Under the pieces are notes generated by a model that saw nothing but the letters and a program-made list of their open reading frames with translations, made no database searches and was not told the DNA's origin. This document shows positions 1-10,998 of a stretch of 53,834 nucleotides of DNA, one piece after another. The DNA is taken from contig LLEY01000283.1 in NCBI GenBank assembly GCA_001414485.1, positions 1 through 53,834 on the forward strand. Direction: 5' to 3'. The position numbers were made by a program, and so were the translations under genes. Source of the stretch: Calycina herbarum (taxonomy: Eukaryota; Ascomycota; Leotiomycetes; Helotiales; Pezizellaceae). Each line of letters begins with the position of its first letter. Positions within the stretch are counted from its first letter, which is position 1.

Positions 1-379
1 ATTAATTGATAAGCAGGAGCACTAGGTTCATGTATTAGTAGAGCGGTGTGGGTGGTCAACACCTAATTAAATCAATTATCGTGGTTGCGATACCCTGAAA
101 AGCACAGACTTTTGACGACGGGCTCGTTACTCACGCGCTCACGCGTGTGATCCCTGTCGTTAAGATCCCCGTTTTCAAACCATGATATCGCCCTCGCCCT
201 CTTCTTGTCCCAATCGCATACCAATTCTCTGGTTGTACCCTATCTGCTATCTGGCCGTCCTTTGCAAGGAGCAATTTAATCGGAAGCCGTACGTGGCGGG
301 ATTCCCTCTTCTGCCTTCTTAATTCAGACACTGTCTCTTTACAGATAAGCTCCAATAACAATTCGAAATCTCTTCCACG
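1..379. other. 5' flank of the first gene
   Basis: No coding signal is visible. The minus-strand open frame that overlaps positions 131-586 is a shadow of the plus-strand gene beginning at 380. The last 100 bases before the start codon are pyrimidine-rich, as is common in fungal promoters. Confidence 0.5.
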
Positions 380-1804
380 ATGGAACACCTCGAAGACTAC
401 GACTTTATACTCCCTCCTATCCATCATACGATCAACGACGTCCAGGTAACATGTGCCAATGGCTACCATTTCAGCATAGAAGGGGAGCGCTTCGATCCAG
501 ATATCAGCGAATGCATTCCCCTCCTCGAACCCACCCGCGGGAAAGCCGGCCAGATATTGAAGAAGCAACCTCATCGCTATACCCAATCGAAATCATGGTA
601 CAAGGCGCAATGCGCATGGCGGGGGTTGGACGCAACAGGAACAGTGGAAGAACTACAAGCACATCTGCGAGACGCGCCCGATGCTCCCATGTCGAAGGAG
701 ATGGAAATGCTGGTGAAGAAAATGCGCAAGGAGTTTCTTGTGAAGAATGCGAAAGCATGCCATGATCTCGAGAAAAAGAACATGGAGCTGATGGAGGCAA
801 GATGGGCCGCTTCAACAATTCAAGAGAAGGCCGACATGGATCCTGGCCGCTTTAAAGAGGAATATTTCCCCAAGGGAAAACTCGACGCCAAACCCGTTGT
901 GATTAACGTTGGCGCCGAGCACGCAGTTATGTATATGCTTCAAGCCTCTTCTCGTTTGACATATAAAAGCCTATTGTTAACAAAGGGGCATCCGGAAAAA
1001 GACGAAGACCATGATAGGGTCATAATTTTGGGCCCTTCATCTATATCCAAGACTTTCGCAAAGAACAAGGAATGGATTGCTGCACAAGAGGCAAACGAGC
1101 AAGCACAAAAGCAATACGAAAAGAAAGCCAAACGAGAACTACATCATGTCTTGAAGGCCACTGGGACGGGAAAAGAGTGGCTCGTAGCTGGGAGATATAA
1201 TATCGACTGCCCAGCTGTTACAGATCAGTGGGATCACAAAGACTTGTGGCTAGATTTATTTATCAAAGACACTGGGAATGGGAAGGGCTCTCAGATGTTT
1301 GCCGAATTCGACTTTGGGGTTCTGAAAGGCATCATGCGATTTGAGAGACAGACGTCAGATAAAAAGTCGGCTTTGAAGAATAAAACCTTGATCCAGCCCC
1401 CAAATTCGAGAAAGCGAACTCGAGAGGAATATGAAAGCAATGACGAGGAAAACGAAGAGAGCGATGACTATGATCGATCCCGGAGCCTAACCCCCGAGAA
1501 CTTCTATTTGGGAAAAATCCTTTATCCCTCGGAGAAACATCCCACTTGGAATTATCAGTGGCGAGGAGGAGAGACTGGTGAGGGAGTAATCGAGGTAGGT
1601 GAGGAATCCTACAAGGTCAAATTTTGTGAACCGCGGGGTACTAGAATCGAGGGTACCTTTGGAGCTGGTCTCTTTGGAGACATCACTTTTACGGGGATCA
1701 AAACATTGGAAAAAGGGAATGAGAATGTCGAAGACCCTTCGGAGCAATGGCATGATCGCAATGAGGATGCATATGAGAGCGCCAGGGTTGGACGGTGGCA
1801 CTAG
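380..1804 (+). CDS. Uncharacterised fungal protein with SAP-like motif, 474 aa
   Basis: A single-exon gene of 474 residues that I cannot assign to a named family. Around residues 72-97 there is a helix-turn-helix-like stretch (WYKAQCAWRGLDATGT followed by EELQAHL) that resembles a SAP motif, which in other proteins binds DNA or chromatin. A basic/acidic low-complexity segment near residues 345-370 (SRKRTREEYES then an acidic run) could be a nuclear localisation signal plus an acidic linker. The C-terminal part carries two similar glycine/phenylalanine-rich strands (GVLKGIMRFE and GDITFTGIKT), suggesting a beta-rich domain with an internal repeat. There is no signal peptide or membrane segment. 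The start is the first ATG of a frame that stays open to the stop. A nuclear role is inference only. Confidence 0.75.
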   Translation: MEHLEDYDFILPPIHHTINDVQVTCANGYHFSIEGERFDPDISECIPLLEPTRGKAGQILKKQPHRYTQSKSWYKAQCAWRGLDATGTVEELQAHLRDAPDAPMSKEMEMLVKKMRKEFLVKNAKACHDLEKKNMELMEARWAASTIQEKADMDPGRFKEEYFPKGKLDAKPVVINVGAEHAVMYMLQASSRLTYKSLLLTKGHPEKDEDHDRVIILGPSSISKTFAKNKEWIAAQEANEQAQKQYEKKAKRELHHVLKATGTGKEWLVAGRYNIDCPAVTDQWDHKDLWLDLFIKDTGNGKGSQMFAEFDFGVLKGIMRFERQTSDKKSALKNKTLIQPPNSRKRTREEYESNDEENEESDDYDRSRSLTPENFYLGKILYPSEKHPTWNYQWRGGETGEGVIEVGEESYKVKFCEPRGTRIEGTFGAGLFGDITFTGIKTLEKGNENVEDPSEQWHDRNEDAYESARVGRWH

Positions 1805-3624
1805 TTGAAAACTGGAGTCTGTAAGTATCAATGTATTTTTATCCAACTTTACGGTCACTGAAAAATCTTCTGACTGAATTGAAATGAACCAACAAGCTCT
1901 AGGGGGTCAATCCCATACATATACTGAATTCCCGCCCGACTTTTGTGTTTCCGGCACATGGAAAGCTTGTATGGGATTATTCTTTGACCCAAGTCTTCGA
2001 ATACAAGGTTTGTCTTTTCGCAGTCAGACTAACCAGTATCTCCCAATCAGTCCGAATTTCTAATCTCCTCAATCACATACCACAAATTATTAAATGCCGG
2101 GAGGGAAATGTTACTTGGGTCTTCACGAGATCTAGTCATGTGATCCCAGCCACCTTAGTCGGTAATCGGGCTGAGGAGGTTGGGAGCATGATATCCCCCA
2201 CCCTCTTCTTCTCTAACTTTTCGTTGTCGAGTAAGCCACTGGTAAGCTACACCGCCAGTCACGTGTTACCTACCCCTCTATTCCCCGCCCTCTCTTGCGA
2301 TTGTCTTCTAAAATGATATACAAACAATAAATCAGAGGCTGCTCTTGCATTGGGATTTCGGGCCAAGGAAGACCTCCTTTACCACACCGCGATTGTTTTG
2401 GAACGTTTATGATTCGGGAAAAGATATTAGGAGAAGTAAAATCAGGGTTAGTGCCATTAAGATCCCGCTGCTGAAGCCTATTTTGGATCTCTTCAAGACG
2501 TTGCTTTTTGATCTCGGAAGTCGAAGAGCAAACACTTTTCCATATCAATTGCGAGGTCTCTGGAAGGAAATGATTTAATTTTCAGGTTCTAGTTATACTC
2601 CCATCGTATTCTGGGAGCAAATTATCAGTCGGCCTTGCAATTTGGGATTCTCCTTCTACATGTTGTATTCGTAGGCTGAAGTCGAGGTATAGATAGATGA
2701 CTTATATATGTTTATACATAAGAATATCTCTGAGTTATCCACCCCCCGAACCTCAGCTGGATTCATTTCAACAATATTGCTCGAAAGTTATCCACCACGC
2801 TGCCGCTGTATGCAAAACAATCACGACAGCTCTCCGTCTAGACGACTTGGAGGCTTGTTAGATTTCTGTACACCGATTGACCGTCTTTCGTCCCGAGTGA
2901 AACAACTATTTGTGAATAACGGCAGCTCGAAGAACGCCGGTGAGTTAGGAGGAAATGACCATGGAAAACAAGATATGACCTCACTCCGAGTGAAATTGGT
3001 AATTGGTAGCGAAGCTACCTGAAATACTCGACGTGGATGAGGCTGAGATTTTGGCTGCGCTGAAACAACTGAGCCAATATTCTATCTGAGTGGTATTTAT
3101 TTCTTTCTATTGACGTACTGAATAACATCAAAAATGGTTTGCTGGCAGTTGGTCAGCAATACGAGTCCCGGCCGTAATATGTTTCGGTTGATTTTGATTC
3201 CATGTAAAATAGCTGCTTCGTTGTCAAGTTGGTGTTGTACGGTTACACCTGAAATTTTGATGTTTTATTTATTTTTACGATACAAACTGTGTTTACACCC
3301 GGGCACCCCTATTTGATGCAGAGATCGTCGGTACGCAGATCCCATCACTGCCGCGTTGCTGCGCCTCAAGTGAGGCCATTCTGTGAATGGCCAACTGCGG
3401 TCATACTTCTTGTTGGTGAATTGGTGAATACGGATTTTGCTTCGCACACGTGATTTCACTGCCACTGAGTTTTCCAACTCGCTTGAGGTGTATTAATAAC
3501 GACTTCTTGTGCTCCTGAACCTTCAAGAGCATCTCACAACCTTTCAACTCATATCCTTCACACCTTCAATCCCAATCCTATCAGACTCCCAATCTAATCA
3601 ACCTACAACATCTTCTAACACAAA
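1805..3624. other. Intergenic region, no supported gene
   Basis: About 1.8 kb with short open frames on both strands (for example 1945-2316 plus and 2270-2548 minus). None has recognisable domains or plausible splicing to a longer product. The stretch just before 3625 is rich in CA and CT, consistent with the promoter and 5' UTR of the small secreted protein gene. Confidence 0.5.
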
Positions 3625-4061
3625 ATGCATTTCTCAACCATTCTTGCTGGTCTCTCCCTGGCCATCGGAACCACGGCTTTTACCTGCAACAACGAAACAA
3701 GACCAGCAGTCACTGGGAAGGCCTATCCCTACCCTCGATGCTGCGAGGAGATTGGACGAGGACATGGAGGGGTCGAAACCGGAGTCAATTGTATGTACTT
3801 CCATTTGTCCTCGAATTAATGAAGATATGGAATACTGACGCTAAAAACTATAATAGGCACAGTAGCGGATCTGGCCTTGGAATCCAACACCACCACGAAG
3901 TATGACTGTGTCAATGCTACTTTGAGTGGTTATAGTAAGGCTGCTTGTTGGAGTGGGGTAAGTGATCCTTTTTTGTTGTTATTCTTGAGAGCTGGTGCTG
4001 ACTGTGAGGTTTATAGGAATACATTGGTACTTCAGAGGAATGCTTTACTGTTATCTTGTAA
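3625..4061 (+). CDS. Small secreted cysteine-rich protein, about 103 aa
   Basis: Three exons read from frame and splice signals: 3625-3790, 3857-3957 and 4017-4061. Donors are GTATGT and GTAAGT; acceptors end in ATAG. The product is about 103 residues. It opens with a typical signal peptide (MHFSTILAGLSLAIGTTAF) and is likely cleaved just before the first cysteine. The mature part has seven cysteines, including one adjacent CC pair (YPRCCEE), and three N-x-S/T sites. The spacing C, CC, C recalls the first half of hydrophobins, but the second CC pair is missing and the protein is not strongly hydrophobic. I therefore call it a secreted cysteine-rich protein, possibly effector-like or wall-associated, rather than a hydrophobin. 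Confidence 0.7.
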
Positions 4062-4960
4062 TGGGGGATTTTGTTGAGATGTGTCTTGAGATACTGGAGA
4101 CCTTCTCTTTTGTATGCGGGGTCATTGGGGTATAGGTTAGATTGCATTACATAGAATGATTTCTTCCTTAGAGATTTAGTTATCTTATTTGTGCCGATCT
4201 TTCTTTGAAGTGACGTACTTGAATTGTCTTTAGATTTAAATTTTAGTATCATTTATTATATTTGATTTTTCTAGAAACGCTAGAATGCTTTGGTTAGCTA
4301 AATAGAGTATACAGAGGGGCCAGGATTAATTTTTGACTCTCCCCCTAGGTTGCAGAATGAAATGCCCTATAAATTTAAGTGTAAGTACATACTGCTACCT
4401 AGACGGTGATTCAAATATAAATTCTAGCCCCTCTTTAGAGATTAACTTGTACCAAATTTATATAATATCTGGACAAAACTAGTCAAAGTTTTCATTAGTG
4501 AATAAAGCAGGCTAGCAGAAGCCAAAAAAGATACCAAAGCTAAACGCAAGCCGATTGGTGCTGAAAAAGAGGCCAAAGATAAACCCATGCAAGGTTGACC
4601 TTGGAGGTCCAGTTGAAATCCATCCTCTTGTTCATCTTTGAACACCACACCATCCAAGACTCAACCACACCTGATCTATCGGCATGGTGCAGCCCATCCA
4701 AGAGTATGCAGCAGCAGCTGCGCATTCATTGTATCAAATCGGAAGTTTCTTTTCCTTGAACGTGCTGGTAGGTCGCGAACCCAGATTTCATCCCAGAGGT
4801 TGTCTACCGCAAAGCTAATTTCCCCCATTTCTAGGCTCCGATTTTGGCATCCTTGGTATTTGTCCTCAGACTACCTTCCCATCTCCTACAAAGCAGGTGG
4901 TTGAAAGCATCCAATCCTGAAGATTCCCCCCGCGGCGGTTCACGTACCAAGGTTGAAGTT
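4062..4960. other. Intergenic region
   Basis: About 0.9 kb, AT-rich in its first half. No domain-bearing open frame is visible. The frame of the next gene is open from 4844, so an upstream start there cannot be excluded. Confidence 0.45.
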
Positions 4961-5761
4961 ATGGAACGATCTACAACATTCAACTCCTTTCCCGAGTTTG
5001 CGAAAGAAATTCGTCTCATTATATGGGAGTGTGCGATTCCACCACGGAATACAGCCTCAGTTTGGCATGATGGTTCGAAACTAGTTGCTCGCTATCGAAT
5101 ACCAACAGTTCTACATGTAAACCAGGAGTCTCGCGCGGTTGGTCAAAATATGATGCCTCGAATCCTAGATCTTGAACTTTCTGGCAACCCTATTTACTTT
5201 CGACTGGATCAAGATCTACTTTGTTTTCCCAGAAGCTGGGGCTTTCACCGTCTCACTGGATGGGCTAGGGAACATGGTCACAAGCTTGAATTGATACATC
5301 ATTACTTTAAGGGTACTTCGATGTTGAAACATGTTTGTATCGGGAATGACAATACTCGCTCGCTGGAAACTTCGAAGAACATACTCTCACGTCTAGAGAA
5401 CGCGCAGACAGTTCTGTTTGATACTTCGAAACATGAGTTGCCTCCACTATATTTCGACGGAAATGGAAAGGGATGGGGAAGCAAAACCGGCGAAAACTAC
5501 TCTTGGGGGGGAACATTCACCGATGTTGGTCATTTTGCCAGGTACGATATGTACGAGAGCCAGCAAGCTTTGAAAAAGAAAATCAGGGCTATCGAGAAGC
5601 ATGTTACCAATATCGAGCTGATGAAGAAGGAAGATCTGGCGGGTGTGATGCGTCATTATCGGGAGTTTTCAAAATTGAACAAGGAAGCGAAGAGGCCAGT
5701 TCTTGTTGGGGAAACAAATATTGGACAGGAAGCAATCATCAAGGCGTGGATCGAGGCATGA
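4961..5761 (+). CDS. 2EXR-domain protein, 266 aa
   Basis: A single-exon protein carrying the hallmarks of the fungal 2EXR family: an N-terminal segment FPEFAKEIRLIIWECA, followed about 40 residues later by the conserved PTVLHVNQESR motif. The role of this family is not established; it is abundant and expanded in filamentous ascomycetes. The rest has no recognisable catalytic motif and ends in a charged, probably helical tail. I chose the ATG at 4961 (MERSTTFNSFPEF) because the 2EXR domain normally lies near the N terminus. An upstream ATG at 4844 would add 39 residues without domain similarity. Confidence 0.8.
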   Translation: MERSTTFNSFPEFAKEIRLIIWECAIPPRNTASVWHDGSKLVARYRIPTVLHVNQESRAVGQNMMPRILDLELSGNPIYFRLDQDLLCFPRSWGFHRLTGWAREHGHKLELIHHYFKGTSMLKHVCIGNDNTRSLETSKNILSRLENAQTVLFDTSKHELPPLYFDGNGKGWGSKTGENYSWGGTFTDVGHFARYDMYESQQALKKKIRAIEKHVTNIELMKKEDLAGVMRHYREFSKLNKEAKRPVLVGETNIGQEAIIKAWIEA

Positions 5762-8119
5762 ACTGTTGTGTGCAGAAAGATGGGAGCTGGCGATGATGAA
5801 TGTAAGCTAGCCAGAAATTCAATTACAGGAGAATACTAAAGTGGTCGACTTATTTTGTGAGCTCTATCAATAGGTAAATATCTATTACTATATATACTCT
5901 ATACTCTTAAGATGTTTCGAACTTCATTCAATTACTTTTATTAACTTAAATATTTGCAAAGAATAAAATACAAGAGTTGAATAGTTTACTAGACTTACTC
6001 GTTAATACTATAAAGTAGTAACATGATTAGTTAACACCATAATTGGTGAATAATGCATACCAGCCCTAATCAGGACACACTGCCCGGCGGTAAGCTTAAA
6101 TTGGCAGGCAATTGACATTATGGTCTTCTGAACTCTACCGTGTTTATATATGATATTGGTTCTTTACATAGTATAACCCATTCTCATCGGAGCATTCTTG
6201 AACATGTATTGCATAGAATGATGTTTTTGTATTAGGTGAGCTCTAAAATTAAGTGTATATATAGGGTCACTTAAAGAATGATGAAGTGCCATAACTTAAG
6301 AAGTAGAATTAACAATACACGCCGATGGGCTTCTGCAACGTCAACCAGCCGCACACAACTACAGGGCGCCTTCTCACTAACCCAAACAAACATATGCCAC
6401 ATACCAAATAGCTTAAATATGCACATAGTATCAGAGTCTTATCAAACAGTTTACTATTTTCTACTCATTTATTCCTTCCTTAGCGGACATCGAGATATTT
6501 CCAACCACGTGATTACCCAAATACTCACGAACTTTCTAAAAATACCAGGCTTATTGACGACTCATTTCCAGCGAGAGAAAAAAACTCGAGGCACGAAGTT
6601 TGTTGGTGTTTTAAATATCAAAAAAAGCAGTATCACCCAGCACCAAAGGTCATCTGTCAGTCAAAACCGCTCATATCCTCTGAGTCTTGCAATGCCGGTT
6701 TCCCCCCTTCTCTCTAGATTCTCATTCACCTTCTAAACCTCCTATACATATATGGCATCTTGCGAAAATCAATTTTGATCTGTTTTCCCTGCCCGAGACC
6801 AAGGATTGCGACCGGTGACTTCTTTAAAATCAATTCCTGCATCATAAGTACATGTCAGTAGTTGGCTCCGATGAAAGGTGGGAGGGAAGCAAAAGAGTGG
6901 AGAGAGTAAAGAGAATGACCGAGCAGCTCTCCATTCTCAGTAAAGTTAATGTCCTTAACATATAAGCACCCTACGATATAGCCTTCATTATACGTCTCTG
7001 TATAATTATACGCTTGTTTACAATAGTTATCATGGTATTTATGGCCGTTATCGCAATAGTATCACTAGGATGTGGTTTCCGTTCGGTCATGACTCATGCG
7101 GTTCTGCTCGAAATTATCGGGTCTTTCAAAATGAGCTGAGATTGAGGTACCAGTTTTAAACTTGATTTATGCATTCCTTCTCAGCTTTCTGTACCGAGGG
7201 ATTGTCTAAATACCCCAATCTAATCTGAGTAGTACTTGTGAATTGTCCGAATTGCGACGCTACAAAGGACTAAGAATAGAGAAGCTCAGGCAATTGAAGA
7301 GCTAGAAACCATGGCATTTCTGATACTTGAGGCTAAATATGGAACGAAAAGGCACTTTCGACGAGCGTTAAATTATATTGCAAAGGTGGTTCTGGTGGTG
7401 AAAGCAGTAACTTTGAGCAGACAGATTTCGGAAAACCTGCGATTATGATAATCCGAAAGCAGAAAGCTGTGCGGGACCGAGCGCGCGGAGACCCTCCGAA
7501 GTTGGGAGGCAGCAGACTCTGTGATTGGCGCAGGTTGGAAAAGGGGCGTGGAACAGCCCGGTGAAGTTGTTGAGTCAAGGTAAAAATACGCTACCTCACC
7601 CAATCAAAACCTCCACAATGCGCTGCGCAATTAAGCTTGTTTCTAGGCGATCCTTCAGGGCGTGCTCAAATAGGTTAACGTGCGCTGCCTCTCCTCCCAG
7701 CCTCTCGCAGGGCCGATCCTTTGAACAACTTGGGGATTGTTTCGTAGAATTACTCCAATCATCTCAAACCACAAAAGCTTAATCACTTGGAGTCACCATG
7801 GCGAAGAATACCAAGGTACTAAATATATATTTTGCTGAGGTGGGAAGGATTACCTACCGACATTAAGCGAATAGGTTACCCAAATAGGAAGCGCTGAACA
7901 CTTGGCAGTCATCCTCCAACCACGAGATTCTTGTATATATCTTTGATTTCACGCCTTTGAAATTCCTCACCAGTCCAATTCATCAACAGCTTTCTTCTTC
8001 TGTTTCCTAGAGTCTTTCTTTTCTGTTATTGCACAGTCACTACTACATTTCTATCATTTTTTCTATTATTTTTTTTGGATCTTCATTTCGATATCAACGA
8101 TTATCAACAACTACCCAAC
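5762..8119. other. Long AT-rich intergenic region
   Basis: About 2.4 kb. The largest open frame (6278-6736 plus) has low-complexity composition and no known motif. A second frame at 7525-7782 also lacks support. The last 200 bases hold a TATA-like run (TTGTATATATC near 7931) and long CT/T tracts before 8120, typical of a fungal promoter and 5' UTR. No transposon ends or terminal repeats were evident by eye. Confidence 0.5.
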
Positions 8120-9309
8120 ATGTTTTTCTCACGCAATACTCTCCTCACCGGGGTAGCTGCTCTTCTATCCTTTGCCACCCTTGGCCAGGCCGTCGAATGC
8201 GGATCTAAGGGCCCTTTCGGGCCTTCAGTCGCTGTGGGGAAAGCAAACAGTGGCGGGTACTACTGCGAAACTGGATGGGAAGCAGGAGTGGTAGTCACTG
8301 GGCTAGAAGCATGGGCCAACAGCGAGCACATCAATGGAATCCAGTTCTCCTTTTCAGACGGCACCAAGCGCATGGTTGGTAACCAGAAGTCGGGCTCCGG
8401 AGATAAATTTCACAAATCAGTCACCTGGGGAGTTGCAGATACAGTCACTCAGCTCGATTTATGGAAAAGTAACGATGGAAGAGCGGTCTCAAAGATCGAA
8501 ATCAAGACAAGCAACGGCCAAACTATGGAAATCGGCTACTGGGCTGGAAAGGTTGTATCAATTCCAGTCAACAGCGGCATTCTCCTAGGTGCTCAAGGAG
8601 GAACCGGTGATTTCATCGATAACATTACATTCCTCTTTCTCGCCTCAACCATCGGCAAAGCAGAGATTACTGGGTTGGACTTCAAGGAGAACCTTGATGA
8701 CTGGAACAAAAAGAACACGTAAGTCTAACCTCTCTTTCAACCGTGGTTAGGCTAACAAGATTTAGCGGAGTTGATCGATCATTCAACGTCGCAGATGTGT
8801 ATGTGATTAACCCAAACAAGGCGGACACCACGTACTGGTTTAGAAACAAGAAGGATATGACCAACACCAAGGAGTTGAGCTCATCCCAGAAGAATGCATT
8901 TGGGGCTTCCGTTGCTGTCGCTGTGGAAGGGAAAGCCAAAGTGCCTTTCTTTGGGGAGCTCACAACAACAGTTACTGCCACAACCTCATACTCTTATGAG
9001 GATATGCAATCGCAATCTACCACCAAGACAGATACATACACGGTTCAATGGGAACAAACTGCTATTATCAAGCCAGGGCGAGCTGTCTACTGCAGAGCCA
9101 CTGCACAAACGGGCACATTCCACAGCGACTACATCTCCACCGTCACAATTACCCTTGCATCTGGACAAAAATTCGACATCAAGCAGCCAGGAACCTTTCA
9201 ATCAACTGGTTGGGCATCAGGAACAAGTGTCTGCAAAGACATCGATGCAAAGGACGCTCCTGCCGGTTCCGTCATCGCTACCAGGGGTATGACCCAATTC
9301 TTTGCATAG
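8120..9309 (+). CDS. Secreted jacalin-like/aerolysin-like (natterin-type) pore-forming family protein, 380 aa
   Basis: Two exons, 8120-8718 and 8766-9309, with a 47-bp intron (GTAAGT...TTTAG). A signal peptide covers roughly residues 1-24, ending ...LGQA. Residues about 25-170 read like a jacalin-type lectin fold: a glycine-rich start (CGSKGPFGPSV), a VVVTGLEAWANSEHINGIQF strand pair, then SDGT. The C-terminal half has the features of an aerolysin/ETX-MTX2-type module, including a long alternating Ser/Thr strand segment (SYEDMQSQSTTKTDTYTV). In this superfamily that segment can form the inserting beta-hairpin of an oligomeric membrane pore. Lectin plus aerolysin architecture is known from natterin-like and plant proteins. 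Target and activity are unknown; roles in defence, competition or self/non-self interaction are speculation. Family assignment is by motif and architecture only. Confidence 0.7.
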
Positions 9310-9437
9310 ATATGTGTTGATTCGGTATGATGTGAGGTATGGGCTTCGAGGATTTGAAATAATGATGGGTGGCTTGTTGTTTTAAGTTCGAAGGCGGAGA
9401 TTTTTATGACCGGTGGATTACGTTAGAACATTGTACA

Positions 9438-10824
9438 TACTTCAAAAATATATTTGCGTTGGGTTATATTTCAGAGCATCTCCCTCCTTCACCCCCATTA
9501 TTGTCTCTCTTCCTCTCGGATCTCGGAAAACATCTCTACGAGGGAGAGCGAATGAGGACTGTTCAAGAAGCTGTTCTTGGTTTGAAGGCACTCGTTGTAT
9601 GTGGGAAAGAGGAGCTTCTATGGACGGACTTCATAGGCGCAATTTCTCAAGACTTTCTCGAACGCAACACCATTATGGGTTAAGCTGGGTATGTACACTA
9701 GACTGAGAGTTTATGTTCACCCACAGCTACATCTAAGCTCGCTCCCTCGGGACAAACTTGTGACCAGCATCATGGCACTCACCCGCCAGCAAATCTCCTT
9801 CAATCCACGGGATAAAGTATACGGCTTGTACGGATATTTGAGTGCAATAGGATTCAGAAATCTCCCTCCTGTCAATTATACTTCGCCAGTATCTCACGTG
9901 TATCGGGATTTCACCAGATATGCTTCCCAACAGGACCAATCTCTTGCAGTGCTTTACCAGCTTGGGTGTCAAGATTCGTTGGAGGATTTGCCATCTTGGG
10001 TCCCAGACTGGAGTAAACGTATTTTTTGGAAAGTCATGCGGGAGAGGTTCACAGCTTCTAAAAGCTCGCCGTTTCGGTTTATTTTTTCGGAAAATGATGA
10101 GTTGCATGTACCTGCAATAATTATTGACTCTGTTGACGAAAATGGGGAAATAATTGAAGAGGTTCAGATGTTGAGTAGCGATGGAACTAGCACGGTATAT
10201 TTATCTTTTATCGTCAGAAGGATTAAGACATACAAAACATGGTGCTCCCTAGCCAGTAAGCTGCACAATTACCCCACCGGCGAGTCATTCTTGGAAGTTT
10301 TCCCCCGAACAATTTTGCAAAATAGTGATGGGGTCGTTTCGGAAGAAGATATTCGTGAGTTCAGTACCTGGTACCATTTATTGATTGCATACGATCACCC
10401 CCATGGCCAAGAGGTGGTCTATGTAGTTGAGGAGGTGGTGGATTTTGCTGTTGAAGAGCACATGGGCAATGTGGTTCAAAGGTGAATTTGATCCTCTTCC
10501 GATAATTGCAACACCAGAGTGGCGAGTTATAATTGCCATGTACCATTCATCAGATGTCCATAACTGAATTATTGGCTCCAACAAATGTCCACGGATGCAT
10601 CAATGTTTACAACACAAAACGGGTATCTGGGAATTTGCACGGGTGAGGTGCGTGCTGAATACAGAGTTATGCTTATAATGGGGTTGAAATGTCCGATGAT
10701 AGTAAGAAGCAGAGGAGATGGGACTTGGAAATTGGTGTCTCCCGCTTATGTTCATGGATTTATGAATGGCGAGAAATGGCCCACTAATCAAGAGGAAGAA
10801 ATGAGTTACTTTATTTTCAGGTAG
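9438..10824 (+). pseudogene. HET-domain gene relic (5'-truncated, frame broken)
   Basis: Three stretches resemble the part of heterokaryon-incompatibility (HET) proteins that follows the catalytic-like core. The segment at about 9438-9680 has RMRTVQEAV and ALVVCG...LLWTDF. The segment at about 9727-10482 has PRDKVYGLYGYL, VYRDFTRYA and DLPSWVPDWS. The segment at 10585-10824 has the usual C-terminal GYLGICTGEV and YVHGFMNGE. The first and second lie in different frames with a TAA at 9681. The second and third share a frame but are separated by TGA, TGA and TAA codons (first stop at 10483), with no matching acceptor. The N-terminal HET core is absent: the 3' end of the aerolysin-like gene lies at 9309. 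Functional HET proteins trigger cell death on contact with non-self; this copy should be dead. Confidence 0.75.
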
Positions 10825-10998
10825 AATTCTTTTTTGCAAACAATGCTCACATTTAGCCTCCATGAGTCAAAACGAAATTCATGATGCTGAACACCTTTCT
10901 ATAGACAAAAATCACACGCCCAGCATTGCTCCTTAGCAATCCACAGAGATCCAACAGCAACTTAAAGTCATTTCATTGTGCAGCTGATTAGATACTTT

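Noticed and set aside
1945..2548. Overlapping open frames on both strands (plus 1945-2316, minus 2270-2548)
   Set aside because: Neither shows family motifs or extends through intron-like joins; evidence too weak to call a gene.
3625..4061. Calling the small secreted protein a hydrophobin
   Set aside because: Only seven cysteines, one CC pair and moderate hydrophobicity; the class I/II pattern needs eight cysteines with two CC pairs.
6278..6736. 152-codon open frame in an AT-rich gap
   Set aside because: No domain, signal peptide or plausible splicing; composition looks like chance.
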